In this document: piece by piece, positions 16,944 to 25,721 of the stretch | Numbering within the stretch: the first letter of the stretch is position 1 | Layout: each line of letters starts with the position of its first letter | Source of the DNA: Alcanivorax sp. DP30 | GTDB lineage: Bacteria; Pseudomonadota; Gammaproteobacteria; Pseudomonadales; Alcanivoracaceae | Assembly (NCBI RefSeq): GCF_009882945.1 | Contig: NZ_WTUY01000005.1 | Location: 661,863-725,862, forward strand | Reading direction: 5' to 3' | Length of the DNA stretch: 64,000 nucleotides | Position numbers and translations under genes: made by a program | The notes under the pieces: model-generated | Database searches by the model: none | What the model saw: only the letters and a program-made list of their open reading frames with translations | Told to the model about the DNA's origin: nothing

Positions 16944-18626
16944 ATGACTGAATCTTTTGCTGATCTTTTTGAAGAAAGCCTCAAGGACCTCGACGTTGCT
17001 CGTGGTTCCATCATCAAAGGCACCGTTGTATCCATCGATAGCGATTGGGTCACTGTTAACGCGGGCCTGAAATCCGAAGGCATCATTGCCCGGGACGAAT
17101 TCATCAACGAGGCAGGTGAACTGGAAATCGCCGAAGGCGATGAAGTAGATGTAGCCGTAGACGCCATCGACGATGGCATGGGCTTCACTCGCCTGTCCCG
17201 TGAAAAAGCCAAGCGCGCCGAAGTATGGGGCGAGCTGGAAAAAGCTTTCGACGAAGACGAGATCGTGAAAGGTCAGATTTCTGGCAAGGTAAAAGGCGGT
17301 TTCACTGTGGACATCGGTCCGATCCGCGCCTTCCTGCCGGGCTCTCTGGTAGACATCCGTCCGGTGCGCGACGTTGCTCACCTGGAAGGCAAAGAGCTGG
17401 ACTTCAAAGTCATCAAGCTGGATCCCAAGCGCAACAACGTGGTCGTTTCCCGTCGTGCGGTAATGGAAGCTGAGCACTCTCAAGAGCGTGAGCAGCTGCT
17501 GGAATCCCTGCAGGAAGGCATGGAAGTCAAAGGTATCGTGAAGAACCTGACCGACTACGGTGCGTTCGTAGACCTGGGCGGTATCGACGGCCTGCTGCAC
17601 ATCACCGATATGGCCTGGAAGCGTATCAAGCATCCGAGCGAAATCGTGGAAGTTGGCCAGGAAATCGACGTCAAGGTACTGAAGTTCGACCGCGAGAAGA
17701 TGCGTGTTTCCCTGGGTCTGAAGCAGCTGGGCGAAGATCCGTGGCACGACATCGTGGGCAAGTACCCGGAAGGTGCCAAGGTCAAGGCCAAGGTTACCAA
17801 CCTGACCGATTACGGCTGCTTTGCCGAGATCGAAGAAGGTGTCGAGGGTCTGGTTCACGTCTCCGAAATGGATTGGACCAACAAGAACATCCACCCGTCC
17901 AAGGTTGTAGAGATCGGCGACGAAGTGGAAGTGATGATCCTGGACATCGACGAAGATCGTCGTCGTATCTCCCTGGGTATCAAGCAGTGTCAGTCCAACC
18001 CGTGGGATGCCTTCGAGCAGAAATACCAGAAAGGCGAGCGCATTTCCGGCAAGATCAAGTCCATCACTGACTTCGGTATCTTCATCGGCCTGGAAGGCGG
18101 TATCGACGGTCTGGTGCACCTGTCAGACATCTCTTGGGAAGAGCAGGGCGAAGATGCCGTGCGTAACTTCAACAAGGGCGACGAGCTGGAAACCGTGGTT
18201 CTCTCCATCGACGCAGAGCGTGAGAGAATTTCCTTGGGTATCAAGCAGTTGACAGACGATCCGTTTGCTCAGTATGTTGCAGCTAACGATAAGGGCGCAA
18301 TTGTTAAGGGCAAGGTTACTGCGGTAGACGCGAAAGCGGCCACCGTGGAGCTGGCTGAGAATGTCGAAGGTACCCTGCGTGCCAGCGAAATCAGCCGTGA
18401 CCGCGTTAACGATGCGACCGAAGTGCTCAAGGTTGGCGACGAAGTGGAAGCCAAGATCGTCAACGTTGATCGCAAGAACCGTGTACTGAGCTTGTCCATC
18501 AAGTCGAAGGATCAGGCTGATGAGCGTGAGGCCCTGGACACCCTGTCTGAACAGCAGGATGCCAATGCGCCGAAGACCATCGGTGATCTGATCAAGCAGC
18601 AGATGGAAAACAGCAACGAGTCTTAA
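16944..18626 (+). CDS. rpsA: 30S ribosomal protein S1
   Basis: 560 residues, as usual for the six-domain form. Repeated S1 RNA-binding folds are visible through recurrent motifs: [62 protein letters not shown], and [22 protein letters not shown]. Domains 1-2 bind the ribosome and domains 3-6 bind mRNA to aid initiation. Codon use is strongly biased, as expected for high expression. Confidence 0.97.
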   Translation: MTESFADLFEESLKDLDVARGSIIKGTVVSIDSDWVTVNAGLKSEGIIARDEFINEAGELEIAEGDEVDVAVDAIDDGMGFTRLSREKAKRAEVWGELEKAFDEDEIVKGQISGKVKGGFTVDIGPIRAFLPGSLVDIRPVRDVAHLEGKELDFKVIKLDPKRNNVVVSRRAVMEAEHSQEREQLLESLQEGMEVKGIVKNLTDYGAFVDLGGIDGLLHITDMAWKRIKHPSEIVEVGQEIDVKVLKFDREKMRVSLGLKQLGEDPWHDIVGKYPEGAKVKAKVTNLTDYGCFAEIEEGVEGLVHVSEMDWTNKNIHPSKVVEIGDEVEVMILDIDEDRRRISLGIKQCQSNPWDAFEQKYQKGERISGKIKSITDFGIFIGLEGGIDGLVHLSDISWEEQGEDAVRNFNKGDELETVVLSIDAERERISLGIKQLTDDPFAQYVAANDKGAIVKGKVTAVDAKAATVELAENVEGTLRASEISRDRVNDATEVLKVGDEVEAKIVNVDRKNRVLSLSIKSKDQADEREALDTLSEQQDANAPKTIGDLIKQQMENSNES

Positions 18627-18638
18627 TCGGCTCCTCCC

Positions 18639-18662
18639 GAGGGGCCGGCAATGATGCCGGCC
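18639..18662 (+). terminator. Strong hairpin between rpsA and ihfB
   Basis: GGGGCCGGCA and TGCCGGCCCC form a 10-bp GC stem around a four-base loop. It has no T run and is followed only 34 bp later by ihfB. It is more likely a processing or attenuation hairpin that lets ihfB be expressed below rpsA. Confidence 0.45.
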
Positions 18663-18695
18663 CCACTGGGCTGGGAGCCCAGGGAGCAAGCTGTA

Positions 18696-19046
18696 ATGGC
18701 GTTAACCAAGTCAGAACTGATTGAGCGTATTGCCGACCGACAGTCCCAACTGTCGCCCAAGGACGTGGAACTGGCAGTCAAGACGCTTATCGAAGAAATG
18801 GCCGATTCCCTGGCCGGCGGAGGTCGTATCGAAATACGCGGCTTCGGCAGTTTTTCCCTTCATTTCCGCGCCCCCCGTGTGGGACGCAATCCCAAAACCG
18901 GTGCCAGCGTCGAGCTGCACGGTAAATATGTTCCCCATTTCAAGCCTGGCAAGGAGTTGCGCGAACGCGTCAACGAATCCCTGCAGCTGGAAAGTGGTGA
19001 TAATCAGGAACCGGGATCCGATGGCAGCCAGGTGGCAGCCAGCTAA
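18696..19046 (+). CDS. ihfB: Integration host factor subunit beta
   Basis: 116 residues from ATG 18696, with AGGGAGCAAG upstream; the upstream in-frame ATG lacks a ribosome site. Forms the IHF heterodimer that bends DNA about 160 degrees. The DNA-binding arm [31 protein letters not shown] is typical, with the Pro of the intercalating loop in RNPKTG. The C-terminal tail (about 20 residues after RERVN) is longer than in E. coli and acidic. Confidence 0.95.
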   Translation: MALTKSELIERIADRQSQLSPKDVELAVKTLIEEMADSLAGGGRIEIRGFGSFSLHFRAPRVGRNPKTGASVELHGKYVPHFKPGKELRERVNESLQLESGDNQEPGSDGSQVAAS

Positions 19047-19092
19047 TCACTCCATGCTGTAACCGGCGTTTGCCGGAAAGAGGAAACCTGCC

Positions 19093-19323
19093 ATGCGTAA
19101 TCTGTATCGCATCCTGGTGATTCTGGCTGTGGTGGCCGTATTTTTTGTCGCATTCCTGTTTGTCACCAGTAATCGAGATCTCGTGACATTGGACCTGCTG
19201 GTGGATGAGTGGCACTGGGACGTTTCTCTGGGCGTACTGGTGATTGGTGTATTGGCAATCGGCCTGTTGGCCGGATTACTGGCCGGCATCGGCCTGCGTG
19301 GTCTCAAGAGCCTGTTTTCATGA
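19093..19323 (+). CDS. lapA: LapA-domain inner membrane protein
   Basis: 76 residues, two membrane segments (about 5-24 and 43-64) joined by TSNRDLVTLDLLVDEWHW, the DUF1049/LapA pattern. It works with LapB to control LpxC turnover and hence lipopolysaccharide output. lapB starts inside its stop codon (ATGA overlap). Confidence 0.88.
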   Translation: MRNLYRILVILAVVAVFFVAFLFVTSNRDLVTLDLLVDEWHWDVSLGVLVIGVLAIGLLAGLLAGIGLRGLKSLFS

Positions 19324-20489
19324 ATGAATCCCTTTGGTTGATCCCGCTGTTCTTTGTTGCCATTGGCGCGGGCTTCTTCCTCGGGCGACGCGAGAGCAAG
19401 CGTCGCCAGCGTCGTCGCATGGCCTCCCTGTCCAAGGATTACGTGGCCGGCATCAACTTCTTCCTCAATGAAGAGCCCGACAAGGGCATTGAAGCCCTCT
19501 TGAAGGGTCTGGATGTGAGTGAGGAAGGTCTGGATACCCATCTGGCCCTGGGCCGTCTGTTTCGCAAGCGAGGCGAGTTTGATCGCGCCGCCCAGCTGCA
19601 TACCCATCTTCTCGAACACGGCGATTACGCCCGCCCGGTACAGGAAGAGATCCAGCTGGAGCTGGCCCAGGATTACCTGGCCAGTGGCATCTTTGACCTG
19701 GCCGAGCAGGTTCTGCTGGAAATGCTGGACCAGAATTGCGAAGCGAAGGACGAAGTCTGCAATCAACTGATGGGGCTGTACGAGCAGGAGCGGGACTGGG
19801 TCAACGCCATCAGCATGGGCGAGCGGCTGACGAAGAGTCGCCCGGAACTGACTACCGTGCTGGCCCAGTATTGCTGTGAGCAGGCGGAAAACCTGGTGCG
19901 CGACAAGGACATCAATCCGGCTCGCCGTATGCTCCGCCGCGCGCTGTCCTTCGACAACAAATGCGTGCGAGCCAGCTTTCAGGAAGGCGAGCTGGAAATG
20001 GCAGAGCAGAACTGGGATGCCGCCATTCAGGCGTTCCAGCGAATCTGGGTACAGGACAGTGACTTCTTCGATGAGGTTCTCGACAAGCTGCGCACCTGTT
20101 ATGAATCCCAGGGCAAGGAAGAAGACTTCATCCAGATGCTGGCCGATTACAGCGCGGAAAAGCCCAGCACCACTCGTATCCTGTTATTGTCCGAGGCGCT
20201 CAAGCATCGATACGGCGATAAGGAAGCGGCCGATTTTATCGGCGAATACATGAAGGCCAACCCGTCCGTGCGCGGCCTCAACAAGATCCTCGACATGAGT
20301 TTGGCGGGTATCGTGGAAGGTGAAGCCCGCGAGCACCTGGATGCGTTGCGCCAGCTGTCTGAAAAACTGGTCAACAACAAGTCCCTCTACAAATGCCGCC
20401 GCTGCGGCTTTGAAACCCCGCTCATGCAATGGCGCTGCCCAAGCTGCAAACGCTGGGGCACCATCAAACCGGTGGTGAAGGAAGTTTAA
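19320..20489 (+). CDS. lapB: Lipopolysaccharide assembly protein LapB
   Basis: 389 residues, the same as E. coli LapB (YciM). One N-terminal membrane anchor (MNESLWLIPLFFVAIGAGFF), a long cytoplasmic TPR array, and a C-terminal rubredoxin-like zinc knuckle with CRRC and CPSC (YKCRRCGFETPLMQWRCPSC). LapB presents LpxC to the FtsH protease and helps gate lipopolysaccharide transport. The order lapA-lapB-pyrF is as in E. coli. Confidence 0.95.
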   Translation: MNESLWLIPLFFVAIGAGFFLGRRESKRRQRRRMASLSKDYVAGINFFLNEEPDKGIEALLKGLDVSEEGLDTHLALGRLFRKRGEFDRAAQLHTHLLEHGDYARPVQEEIQLELAQDYLASGIFDLAEQVLLEMLDQNCEAKDEVCNQLMGLYEQERDWVNAISMGERLTKSRPELTTVLAQYCCEQAENLVRDKDINPARRMLRRALSFDNKCVRASFQEGELEMAEQNWDAAIQAFQRIWVQDSDFFDEVLDKLRTCYESQGKEEDFIQMLADYSAEKPSTTRILLLSEALKHRYGDKEAADFIGEYMKANPSVRGLNKILDMSLAGIVEGEAREHLDALRQLSEKLVNNKSLYKCRRCGFETPLMQWRCPSCKRWGTIKPVVKEV

Positions 20490-20493
20490 AAGC

Positions 20494-20880
20494 AGCTGTG
20501 AGCCATGAGCTATCAGCTGTGAGCTTCTAGCCAGGCTCGACTGGATTGGTATAGGCCTAAAGGTCCTGATTTCCTCGGCCCTTCTACAAAGCTGCTGTAG
20601 GAGTTCCCTTCCAGGGGACGAACCGTGCGAAGCACGGAATCGACCGCTGGGCGATCAGACATTTCCGGGCTCGACAGGCCAAGAAAGAATGATCTCCCTT
20701 CGGTCGCCTCGCTACGCTCGGTTCGCGGCCGAACGTCCGCTCCTACAGTGGGCTGTCCCCTCTTCACCTTGGCATTTCCGACCTGCAAAGCCCTGCTCCT
20801 CAGCAGTTGTGCGCGGCCACTACCCGGTCAGCGGCCGCATAATCTTCCCCGCGTTGCAGCTTGTAGCTTGAAGCTTGCCG
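20494..20880. repeat. Inverted heptad arrays (AGCTNNN type) around a REPIN
   Basis: Left arm 20494-20535: AGCTGTG, AGCCATG, AGCTATC, AGCTGTG, AGCTTCT, AGCCAGG. Right arm 20854-20880: TTGCAGC, TTGTAGC, TTGAAGC, TTGCCG, whose complement reads AGCTTCA, AGCTACA, AGCTGCA. Period 7 is exact in both arms. Confidence 0.7.
20595..20748. repeat. Long REPIN-like pair (TGTAGGAGT ... CTCCTACAG)
   Basis: Outer ends CTGTAGGAG (20595) and CTCCTACAG (ending 20748) are inverted, with GACGAACC on the left and GGTTCGCGGCC on the right also inverted. The spacer is about 90 bp, longer than in the other REPIN pairs here, and includes GTGCGAAGCAC and CGCTACGCTCGG. Confidence 0.6.
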
Positions 20881-20949
20881 TTCCTTTCTTGAACCACTTC
20901 CAAGCAACGCCTACCATACCCCCGCCACCCACCACCCAGGATGCCTGCC

Positions 20950-21645
20950 ATGACTATTTCCAGCCCCGTTGTTGTTGCTCTGGATTATCCCGATCAGGCA
21001 CAGGCCCTGGCCATGGCGGACCAGCTGGATCCGGCCAAGGTGCGGGTGAAAGTGGGCAAGGAAATCTTTACCCGCAGCGGTCCCGCTGTAGTGGAAGCCC
21101 TGCACGGCAAGGGTTTCGAGGTATTCCTGGATCTCAAGTTCCACGATATTCCCAACACCGTGGCCGGCGCCGTGGCGGCGGCAGCGGACATGGGCATCTG
21201 GATGGTGAACGTGCATGCCTGTGGTGGCCAACGGATGATGGAAGCGGCAGCCAATGCCATTGCCAATCATGCCAACCGCCCCTTGCTGATTGCGGTCACC
21301 GTGCTGACCAGCATGGATGCCTCCGACCTTGAGCAAGTAGGGATAGTGGACGCCCCGCAAGTGCAGGTGCGTCGGCTTGCCGAATTGTCCAGGGCTTCCG
21401 GCATGGACGGTGTGGTGTGTTCTGCCCAGGAGGCAGTCATGCTCAAGGAGGCTTGCGGCAAGGACTTCGCCCTGGTGACGCCGGGTATCCGTCCTGCCGG
21501 TGCCGATGCGGGGGATCAGCGCCGTGTGCTTACGCCGGTGCAGGCCCGTGATGCGGGGGTGGATTACATGGTGATCGGTCGCCCCATTACCCAGGCCGTT
21601 AAACCTACAACGGTAGTCGACGAAATATTACAAAGCCTTTCCTGA
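20950..21645 (+). CDS. pyrF: Orotidine 5'-phosphate decarboxylase
   Basis: 231 residues. Makes UMP from OMP. The catalytic charge network is in [13 protein letters not shown], the entry motif is [11 protein letters not shown], and the phosphate-binding end is TPGIRPAG and [10 protein letters not shown] take ATG 20950 ([12 protein letters not shown]) because AGGA is eight bases upstream; ATG 20941 sits directly on that AGGA. Confidence 0.95.
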   Translation: MTISSPVVVALDYPDQAQALAMADQLDPAKVRVKVGKEIFTRSGPAVVEALHGKGFEVFLDLKFHDIPNTVAGAVAAAADMGIWMVNVHACGGQRMMEAAANAIANHANRPLLIAVTVLTSMDASDLEQVGIVDAPQVQVRRLAELSRASGMDGVVCSAQEAVMLKEACGKDFALVTPGIRPAGADAGDQRRVLTPVQARDAGVDYMVIGRPITQAVKPTTVVDEILQSLS

Positions 21646-21660
21646 CTCGCTGACATGAAT

Positions 21661-21700
21661 TGCCCCCTCTGACTGATAACCGTTAGGGGGGCAGCCTTTT
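21661..21700 (+). terminator. Probable terminator after pyrF
   Basis: TGCCCCCT (21661-21668) pairs with AGGGGGGCA (21685-21693; one bulged G), followed by GCCTTTT. Confidence 0.55.
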
Positions 21701-21735
21701 ATGGTGCTCTCTCCAATTATCAGGAGATCAAAACC

Positions 21736-22056
21736 ATGAAAGGAATCAAGATCGTTTTCGCTACCCTCATGCTGGCTTTTGCAGGCCTGTCCCAGGCCGT
21801 GGAAGTCACCCCGGTTAAGCCTCAGAGCGATGCCACCGAGCAGGCCGCAGCAAGCGCCGCCGACCGGATTAACCTGAATACTGCTGATGCATCCCAGCTG
21901 CAGGAATTGAAGGGGGTTGGCCCGAAAACCGCCGAATCCATCATTCAATGGCGTGACGCCAATGGTCCCTTCACCAGTGTGGATCAGCTGCTCGCCATTA
22001 AAGGGATTGGGGAAAAGACCCTGGCAAAAATGCAGAGTCAGCTGACCGTCCAGTAG
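21736..22056 (+). CDS. ComEA-like helix-hairpin-helix DNA-binding protein
   Basis: 106 residues with a signal peptide (MKGIKIVFATLMLAFAGLSQA) and two helix-hairpin-helix units: LQELKGVGPKTAESIIQWRD and LLAIKGIGEKTLAKMQSQL. Such short exported ComEA-like proteins bind double-stranded DNA in the periplasm and in several species support DNA uptake. There is no membrane anchor, as in gammaproteobacterial ComEA. It has its own spacing from pyrF (90 bp with a terminator), so it is likely monocistronic. Confidence 0.88.
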   Translation: MKGIKIVFATLMLAFAGLSQAVEVTPVKPQSDATEQAAASAADRINLNTADASQLQELKGVGPKTAESIIQWRDANGPFTSVDQLLAIKGIGEKTLAKMQSQLTVQ

Positions 22057-22082
22057 TTATAAACCGTACCGTCAGAATGACG

Positions 22083-22104
22083 CCCTGCGCCGGTCGGCGC
22101 AGGG
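22083..22104 (+). terminator. Hairpin after the ComEA-like gene
   Basis: CCCTGCGCC (22083-22091) and GGCGCAGGG (22096-22104) form a 9-bp GC stem with a GGTC loop. No T run follows on either strand. Confidence 0.45.
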
Positions 22105-22194
22105 TCATTGATCGTTGACGCTTCTGCAATTTCTGCGATGGCGCTGGAATGATTGCGCACGAATGCAGGGGATGCGCCCTGTGTTATAACGGTA

Positions 22195-23523
22195 TTATTC
22201 TTCCGTGGTATCGTCCGGATCCACAGGCTCGCCGGACACGGCTACACCCCCGTCGATTTGCGCGCGGCTGGCGGAGTGGGGGGCCGCGTCATTGTCGTCG
22301 CCGCTCTCTTCTTCCGGGCCGGGGTGCGACTGTCCCTTTTCCTTGCTGGCCTTTTCCGCCTGGGCTTCCACTTCTTCCGTGGATTTCACCTCACCGATCC
22401 GAAAGGCCGCAAAGCCGGCATGAACCACCTGGTTCACGGCCATACCCAGCACCCGGCCATCGTAGGGCGCGATAATGGCGCTGCCGGTATTGCTGATGGG
22501 GTCGGTAACGGTACCGAGGATTTCTCCCTTTTTGACCTTGTCGTTGAGCTTCACTTCTGACAGCAGGATGCCGCCCTGGGCAGCGCGAATCCATTCCGAT
22601 TCAAAGAACACCGCTTGCGGCGCGCTCCAGAACCGGCTCGCTTTACGCATTTCCAGGTTTTCCAGCAGTGTTTCCAGCGCCTGTACACCATAGTTCACGG
22701 CCTGAGGTTCAAGGCGATTGGGGCCGCCGGCTTCCATGGTCACGGAAATGATGCTGTCTTTCACGGCTGCGTCGCGCAGCATGCCGGTGGCGCCAGGGCT
22801 GTGCAGCACGGTCATGCCACCAAAATGCTTGGCGAAGGCCACCACATCCGGATTGTCCAGATCCGCCCGTAACTGGGGCAGGTTGACGCGCTTCTGGGAG
22901 CCGGTATGCAGATCCACCAGATAGTCACAATGGCTGACGATGTTGCTGTACAGGGAATGAGCAACCCGCGAAGCGGCACTGCCTTTGGCATAGCCCGGGA
23001 AGTAGCGGTTCAGGTCCCGCCGGTCACTAAGGTAACGACTGCCACTGCGGAAGCCGTCCAGATTCACGATTGGTACCCCTATCACCGTGCCCGCCAGCTG
23101 ATCCGGTTCCAGCTCATACATCAGGCGGCGCACCATCTCGATGCCGTTGAGTTCGTCGCCATGAATGGCGGCGGTGAGGCAGAGCAGGGGGCCGGGCTTC
23201 TGGCCATGGGCGACGAGAACCGGTACCGGAGTGGCAATGGAGGCGAACGACTGATCCGGCGTCCAGTGCAGGGTGGCAAAGCTGCCGGGTTCCACCTTGC
23301 GATTGAGCAGGGCCAGCGATGTCTGCTGCGGTGCCGGAGTCTCAGGGGTGGCTTCCTCCCCCGCCGGTGTCACATGGGCGGGTTTGGCGGGTGCAGGGTG
23401 GTCGGTTTCCTGTTGGCGCTCAACCGCACGCTCCTCATCTTCCGCCTCATTGGCCTGCAGCGGTGGGCTGACCAGTAACAGGCCGGTGCTGAGGATGACC
23501 AGAAAGCGAATCAATGAATGCAC
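22195..23523 (-). CDS. Succinylglutamate desuccinylase/aspartoacylase-family metallohydrolase
   Basis: 442 residues. I prefer the GTG at 23523 because AAAGGAG is five bases upstream; GTG 23529 would lie on that site. A signal peptide (about 1-25) suggests export. The AstE/AspA zinc ligands are seen in TAAIHGDELNGIEMVRRL and LVDLHTGS. The late region has a lipoyl-like barrel (IIAPYDGRVLGMAVNQVVHAG), as in several AstE_AspA family members. The C-terminal 70 residues are acidic, low-complexity and probably disordered. The substrate is unknown; it follows uup by 20 bp and is probably in its operon. Confidence 0.82.
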   Translation of the reverse strand: MHSLIRFLVILSTGLLLVSPPLQANEAEDEERAVERQQETDHPAPAKPAHVTPAGEEATPETPAPQQTSLALLNRKVEPGSFATLHWTPDQSFASIATPVPVLVAHGQKPGPLLCLTAAIHGDELNGIEMVRRLMYELEPDQLAGTVIGVPIVNLDGFRSGSRYLSDRRDLNRYFPGYAKGSAASRVAHSLYSNIVSHCDYLVDLHTGSQKRVNLPQLRADLDNPDVVAFAKHFGGMTVLHSPGATGMLRDAAVKDSIISVTMEAGGPNRLEPQAVNYGVQALETLLENLEMRKASRFWSAPQAVFFESEWIRAAQGGILLSEVKLNDKVKKGEILGTVTDPISNTGSAIIAPYDGRVLGMAVNQVVHAGFAAFRIGEVKSTEEVEAQAEKASKEKGQSHPGPEEESGDDNDAAPHSASRAQIDGGVAVSGEPVDPDDTTEE

Positions 23524-23543
23524 AACCACTCCTTTCGTTGGGT

Positions 23544-25424
23544 TCAGCCGAGCTGGTCCAGTTCGTCCCAGCGGGCGTAGGCGGCTTCCAGTGCCGTCTG
23601 CAGCTCGGTTTGTTCCTGTTGGGCGGCAGCAATGTCAGCCGGATCACCCTTGTAGAAAGCGGGATCGGACATGCGGGTCTGTACCGCATCCAGATCGCCC
23701 TCCAATTGTTCAATGGTGGCGGGAAGTTGTTCCAGCTCCCGTTGATCCTTGTAGGACAGCTTCTTTGTCTTGGGCGCTTCCTGCTTGGCCGGTGCCGCCG
23801 GCTTGAGGCCTTTGACGGCCTTTTCCTTCACAGGTTCCGGCCGTTGGCGAATCCAGTCCTGGTAGCCGCCCACATAGTTGTTTATCTGACCGTGTTCGAA
23901 AACCAGAGTGGAGGTCACCACATTATCGATGAACTCCCGGTCGTGGCTGACCAGCAGCAGGGTGCCCTGATAGTTCATCAATTGCTCTTCGAGCAGGTCC
24001 AGGGTTTCCGCGTCCAGGTCGTTGGTGGGCTCATCCAGCACCAGCAGATTGAACGGCTTGGTGAACAGCTTGGCCAGCAGTAGCCGGTTGCGCTCACCGC
24101 CGGACAGGGATTTGACTGGCTGGCGCACCCGACTAGGGTCAAACAGGAAATCCTGCAGGTAGCCGATCACATGCTTGTTCTGGCCATTCAGGGTGATCAC
24201 ATCGGAGCCCTCGGCCACGTTGTCGATCACGCTCTTTTCTTCGTCCAGGGTGTCGCGCAGCTGATCGAAGTAGGCCACCTGTAACTGGGTGCCTACCTTG
24301 ACGGTGCCGGTGTCGGGTTCTAGCCGGTCCAGCAGCAGCCGGATCAGGGTGGACTTGCCGCAGCCGTTCGGGCCGAGGATACCGATCCGGTCGCCACGCA
24401 TCAGGGTGACGGAAAAATCCTTCACGATCTGCTTGCCGCCCACGGCGTAGCTGAGGTTTTCTGCCTCCACCACGATCTTGCCGGAGTTGTCGCTGCTCTG
24501 GATGGTCAGGTTGGCGGTGCCGGTGCGGCTGCGCCGCTGGGCAAACTCGTCCCGCATGGCTTTCAGGGCGCGTACACGGCCTTCGTTACGGGTGCGGCGG
24601 GCCTTGATACCCTGACGAATCCATTTCTCTTCCTGGCTGAGTTTCTTGTCGAACTCGGCGTTGGCTTTCTCTTCCGCATCCAGCTGGGCCTGTTTGCCCG
24701 TCAGGTACTTTTCATAGCTGCCCGGCCAGCTGGTCAGCTGCCCACGGTCCAGCTCGATGATGCGGGTGGCCAGGGCGCGGATAAAGGCCCGGTCGTGAGA
24801 GATGAACACCAGGGTGGCACCGTAGCTTTTCAGAAATTCTTCCAGCCACTGGATGGATTCCATGTCCAGGTGGTTGGTGGGCTCGTCCAGCAGCAGAATG
24901 TCCGGCTCCTGCACCAGCGCCCGGGCCAGCAACACCCGGCGCTTCATCCCGCCGGACAGCCCGGCAAACTGCATGTCGCCATCCAGGCTCAGTTTGGACA
25001 GGGCGGTGTCCACCCGCTGGGACAACTGCCAGGCGCCACGGGCCTCGATCTCGCTGCTCAGCACCTCGAAGCGCGCCAGCATCTTGTCGTCGGCGTCGGC
25101 CAGCTGGTGGCTCAGCTCGGCATGCTCGCTGAGCAGGGCACCATGCTCACCGAGCCCCAGGGACACCATGTAATGCACGCTATGGTCCTGATCGTCCGGC
25201 ACTTCCTGCTCCAGCCGGGCAATGCTCAGTCCCTGGGTTTGTTCGATGTGGCCGTCATCGGCCTGGATTTCCCCGGCGATGACCTTCATCAGGGTGGACT
25301 TGCCCGCCCCGTTGCGGCCAATCAGACAGAGGCGCTCGCCGCTGTCGATGGAAAGGTTCACATGGTCCAGCAGGGCCTGCTGACCAAAGCTGAGCTGAAT
25401 GTCGCGAAGCGTGAGAAGAGGCAT
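23544..25424 (-). CDS. uup: ABC-F ATPase Uup
   Basis: 626 residues, close to E. coli Uup. Two ABC domains without membrane segments: Walker A GRNGAGKST and GPNGCGKST, signatures LSGGM and LSGGERNR, Walker B LLLDEPTNHLD and LVLDEPTNDLD. The C-terminus has a lysine-rich linker and a coiled coil (QRELEQLPATIEQLEGDLDA), the Uup DNA-binding domain. ABC-F proteins act on ribosomes or nucleic acid intermediates; Uup loss raises transposon excision in E. coli. Starts ATG 25424. Confidence 0.93.
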   Translation of the reverse strand: MPLLTLRDIQLSFGQQALLDHVNLSIDSGERLCLIGRNGAGKSTLMKVIAGEIQADDGHIEQTQGLSIARLEQEVPDDQDHSVHYMVSLGLGEHGALLSEHAELSHQLADADDKMLARFEVLSSEIEARGAWQLSQRVDTALSKLSLDGDMQFAGLSGGMKRRVLLARALVQEPDILLLDEPTNHLDMESIQWLEEFLKSYGATLVFISHDRAFIRALATRIIELDRGQLTSWPGSYEKYLTGKQAQLDAEEKANAEFDKKLSQEEKWIRQGIKARRTRNEGRVRALKAMRDEFAQRRSRTGTANLTIQSSDNSGKIVVEAENLSYAVGGKQIVKDFSVTLMRGDRIGILGPNGCGKSTLIRLLLDRLEPDTGTVKVGTQLQVAYFDQLRDTLDEEKSVIDNVAEGSDVITLNGQNKHVIGYLQDFLFDPSRVRQPVKSLSGGERNRLLLAKLFTKPFNLLVLDEPTNDLDAETLDLLEEQLMNYQGTLLLVSHDREFIDNVVTSTLVFEHGQINNYVGGYQDWIRQRPEPVKEKAVKGLKPAAPAKQEAPKTKKLSYKDQRELEQLPATIEQLEGDLDAVQTRMSDPAFYKGDPADIAAAQQEQTELQTALEAAYARWDELDQLG

Positions 25425-25462
25425 ACTTTAAGGTGATCAAATATGTGAATATTGCGAGGCTG

Positions 25463-25624
25463 AGCTGCAAGCAACAAGCCTCAAGCTGCAAGGCGAAATT
25501 GAGGCCGGGTGTTATTTCAACATCTGTGCCCGCGCACAGAGTCAGTGCGCGGAACAAAATAGTGAAAATGGCACGACATAACGCGCGCCTTGTAGCTTGA
25601 GGCTTGCAGCTTGAAGCTTGAAGC
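25463..25624. repeat. Inverted heptad arrays (AGCTGCA / TTGAAGC type)
   Basis: Left arm 25463-25490: AGCTGCA, AGCAACA, AGCCTCA, AGCTGCA. Right arm 25590-25624: TTGTAGC, TTGAGGC, TTGCAGC, TTGAAGC, TTGAAGC, which is the inverted form of the same unit. It fills most of the 297-bp gap between the divergent uup and fatty acid hydroxylase genes. Confidence 0.8.
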
Positions 25625-25721
25625 TGTTCTTGAACGCGCAGTGTAGCAGCTTGTTACGGCCCTGTACTGGCACATTTGCGGTGTAGTCAGGCAGGCTTTT
25701 GGGGAATGGAGGAGGGAACCG

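Larger units (their letters stand above)
20490..20949. other. 460-bp intergenic region with nested repeats
   Basis: No gene recognised between lapB and pyrF. It is built from heptad arrays at both ends (20494-20535 and 20854-20880) around a long REPIN-like pair (20595-20748). A pyrF promoter must lie near 20880-20940, but none is clear. The reading frames that cross this region look like repeat translations. Confidence 0.6.

Noticed and set aside
16008-18119. A 703-residue minus-strand frame opposite cmk and rpsA
   Set aside because: Spans two conserved genes and their gap in antisense; no family resemblance.
25463-25624. Heptad arrays as a CRISPR array
   Set aside because: Units are 7 bp with no spacers, arms are inverted, and no cas gene is near.
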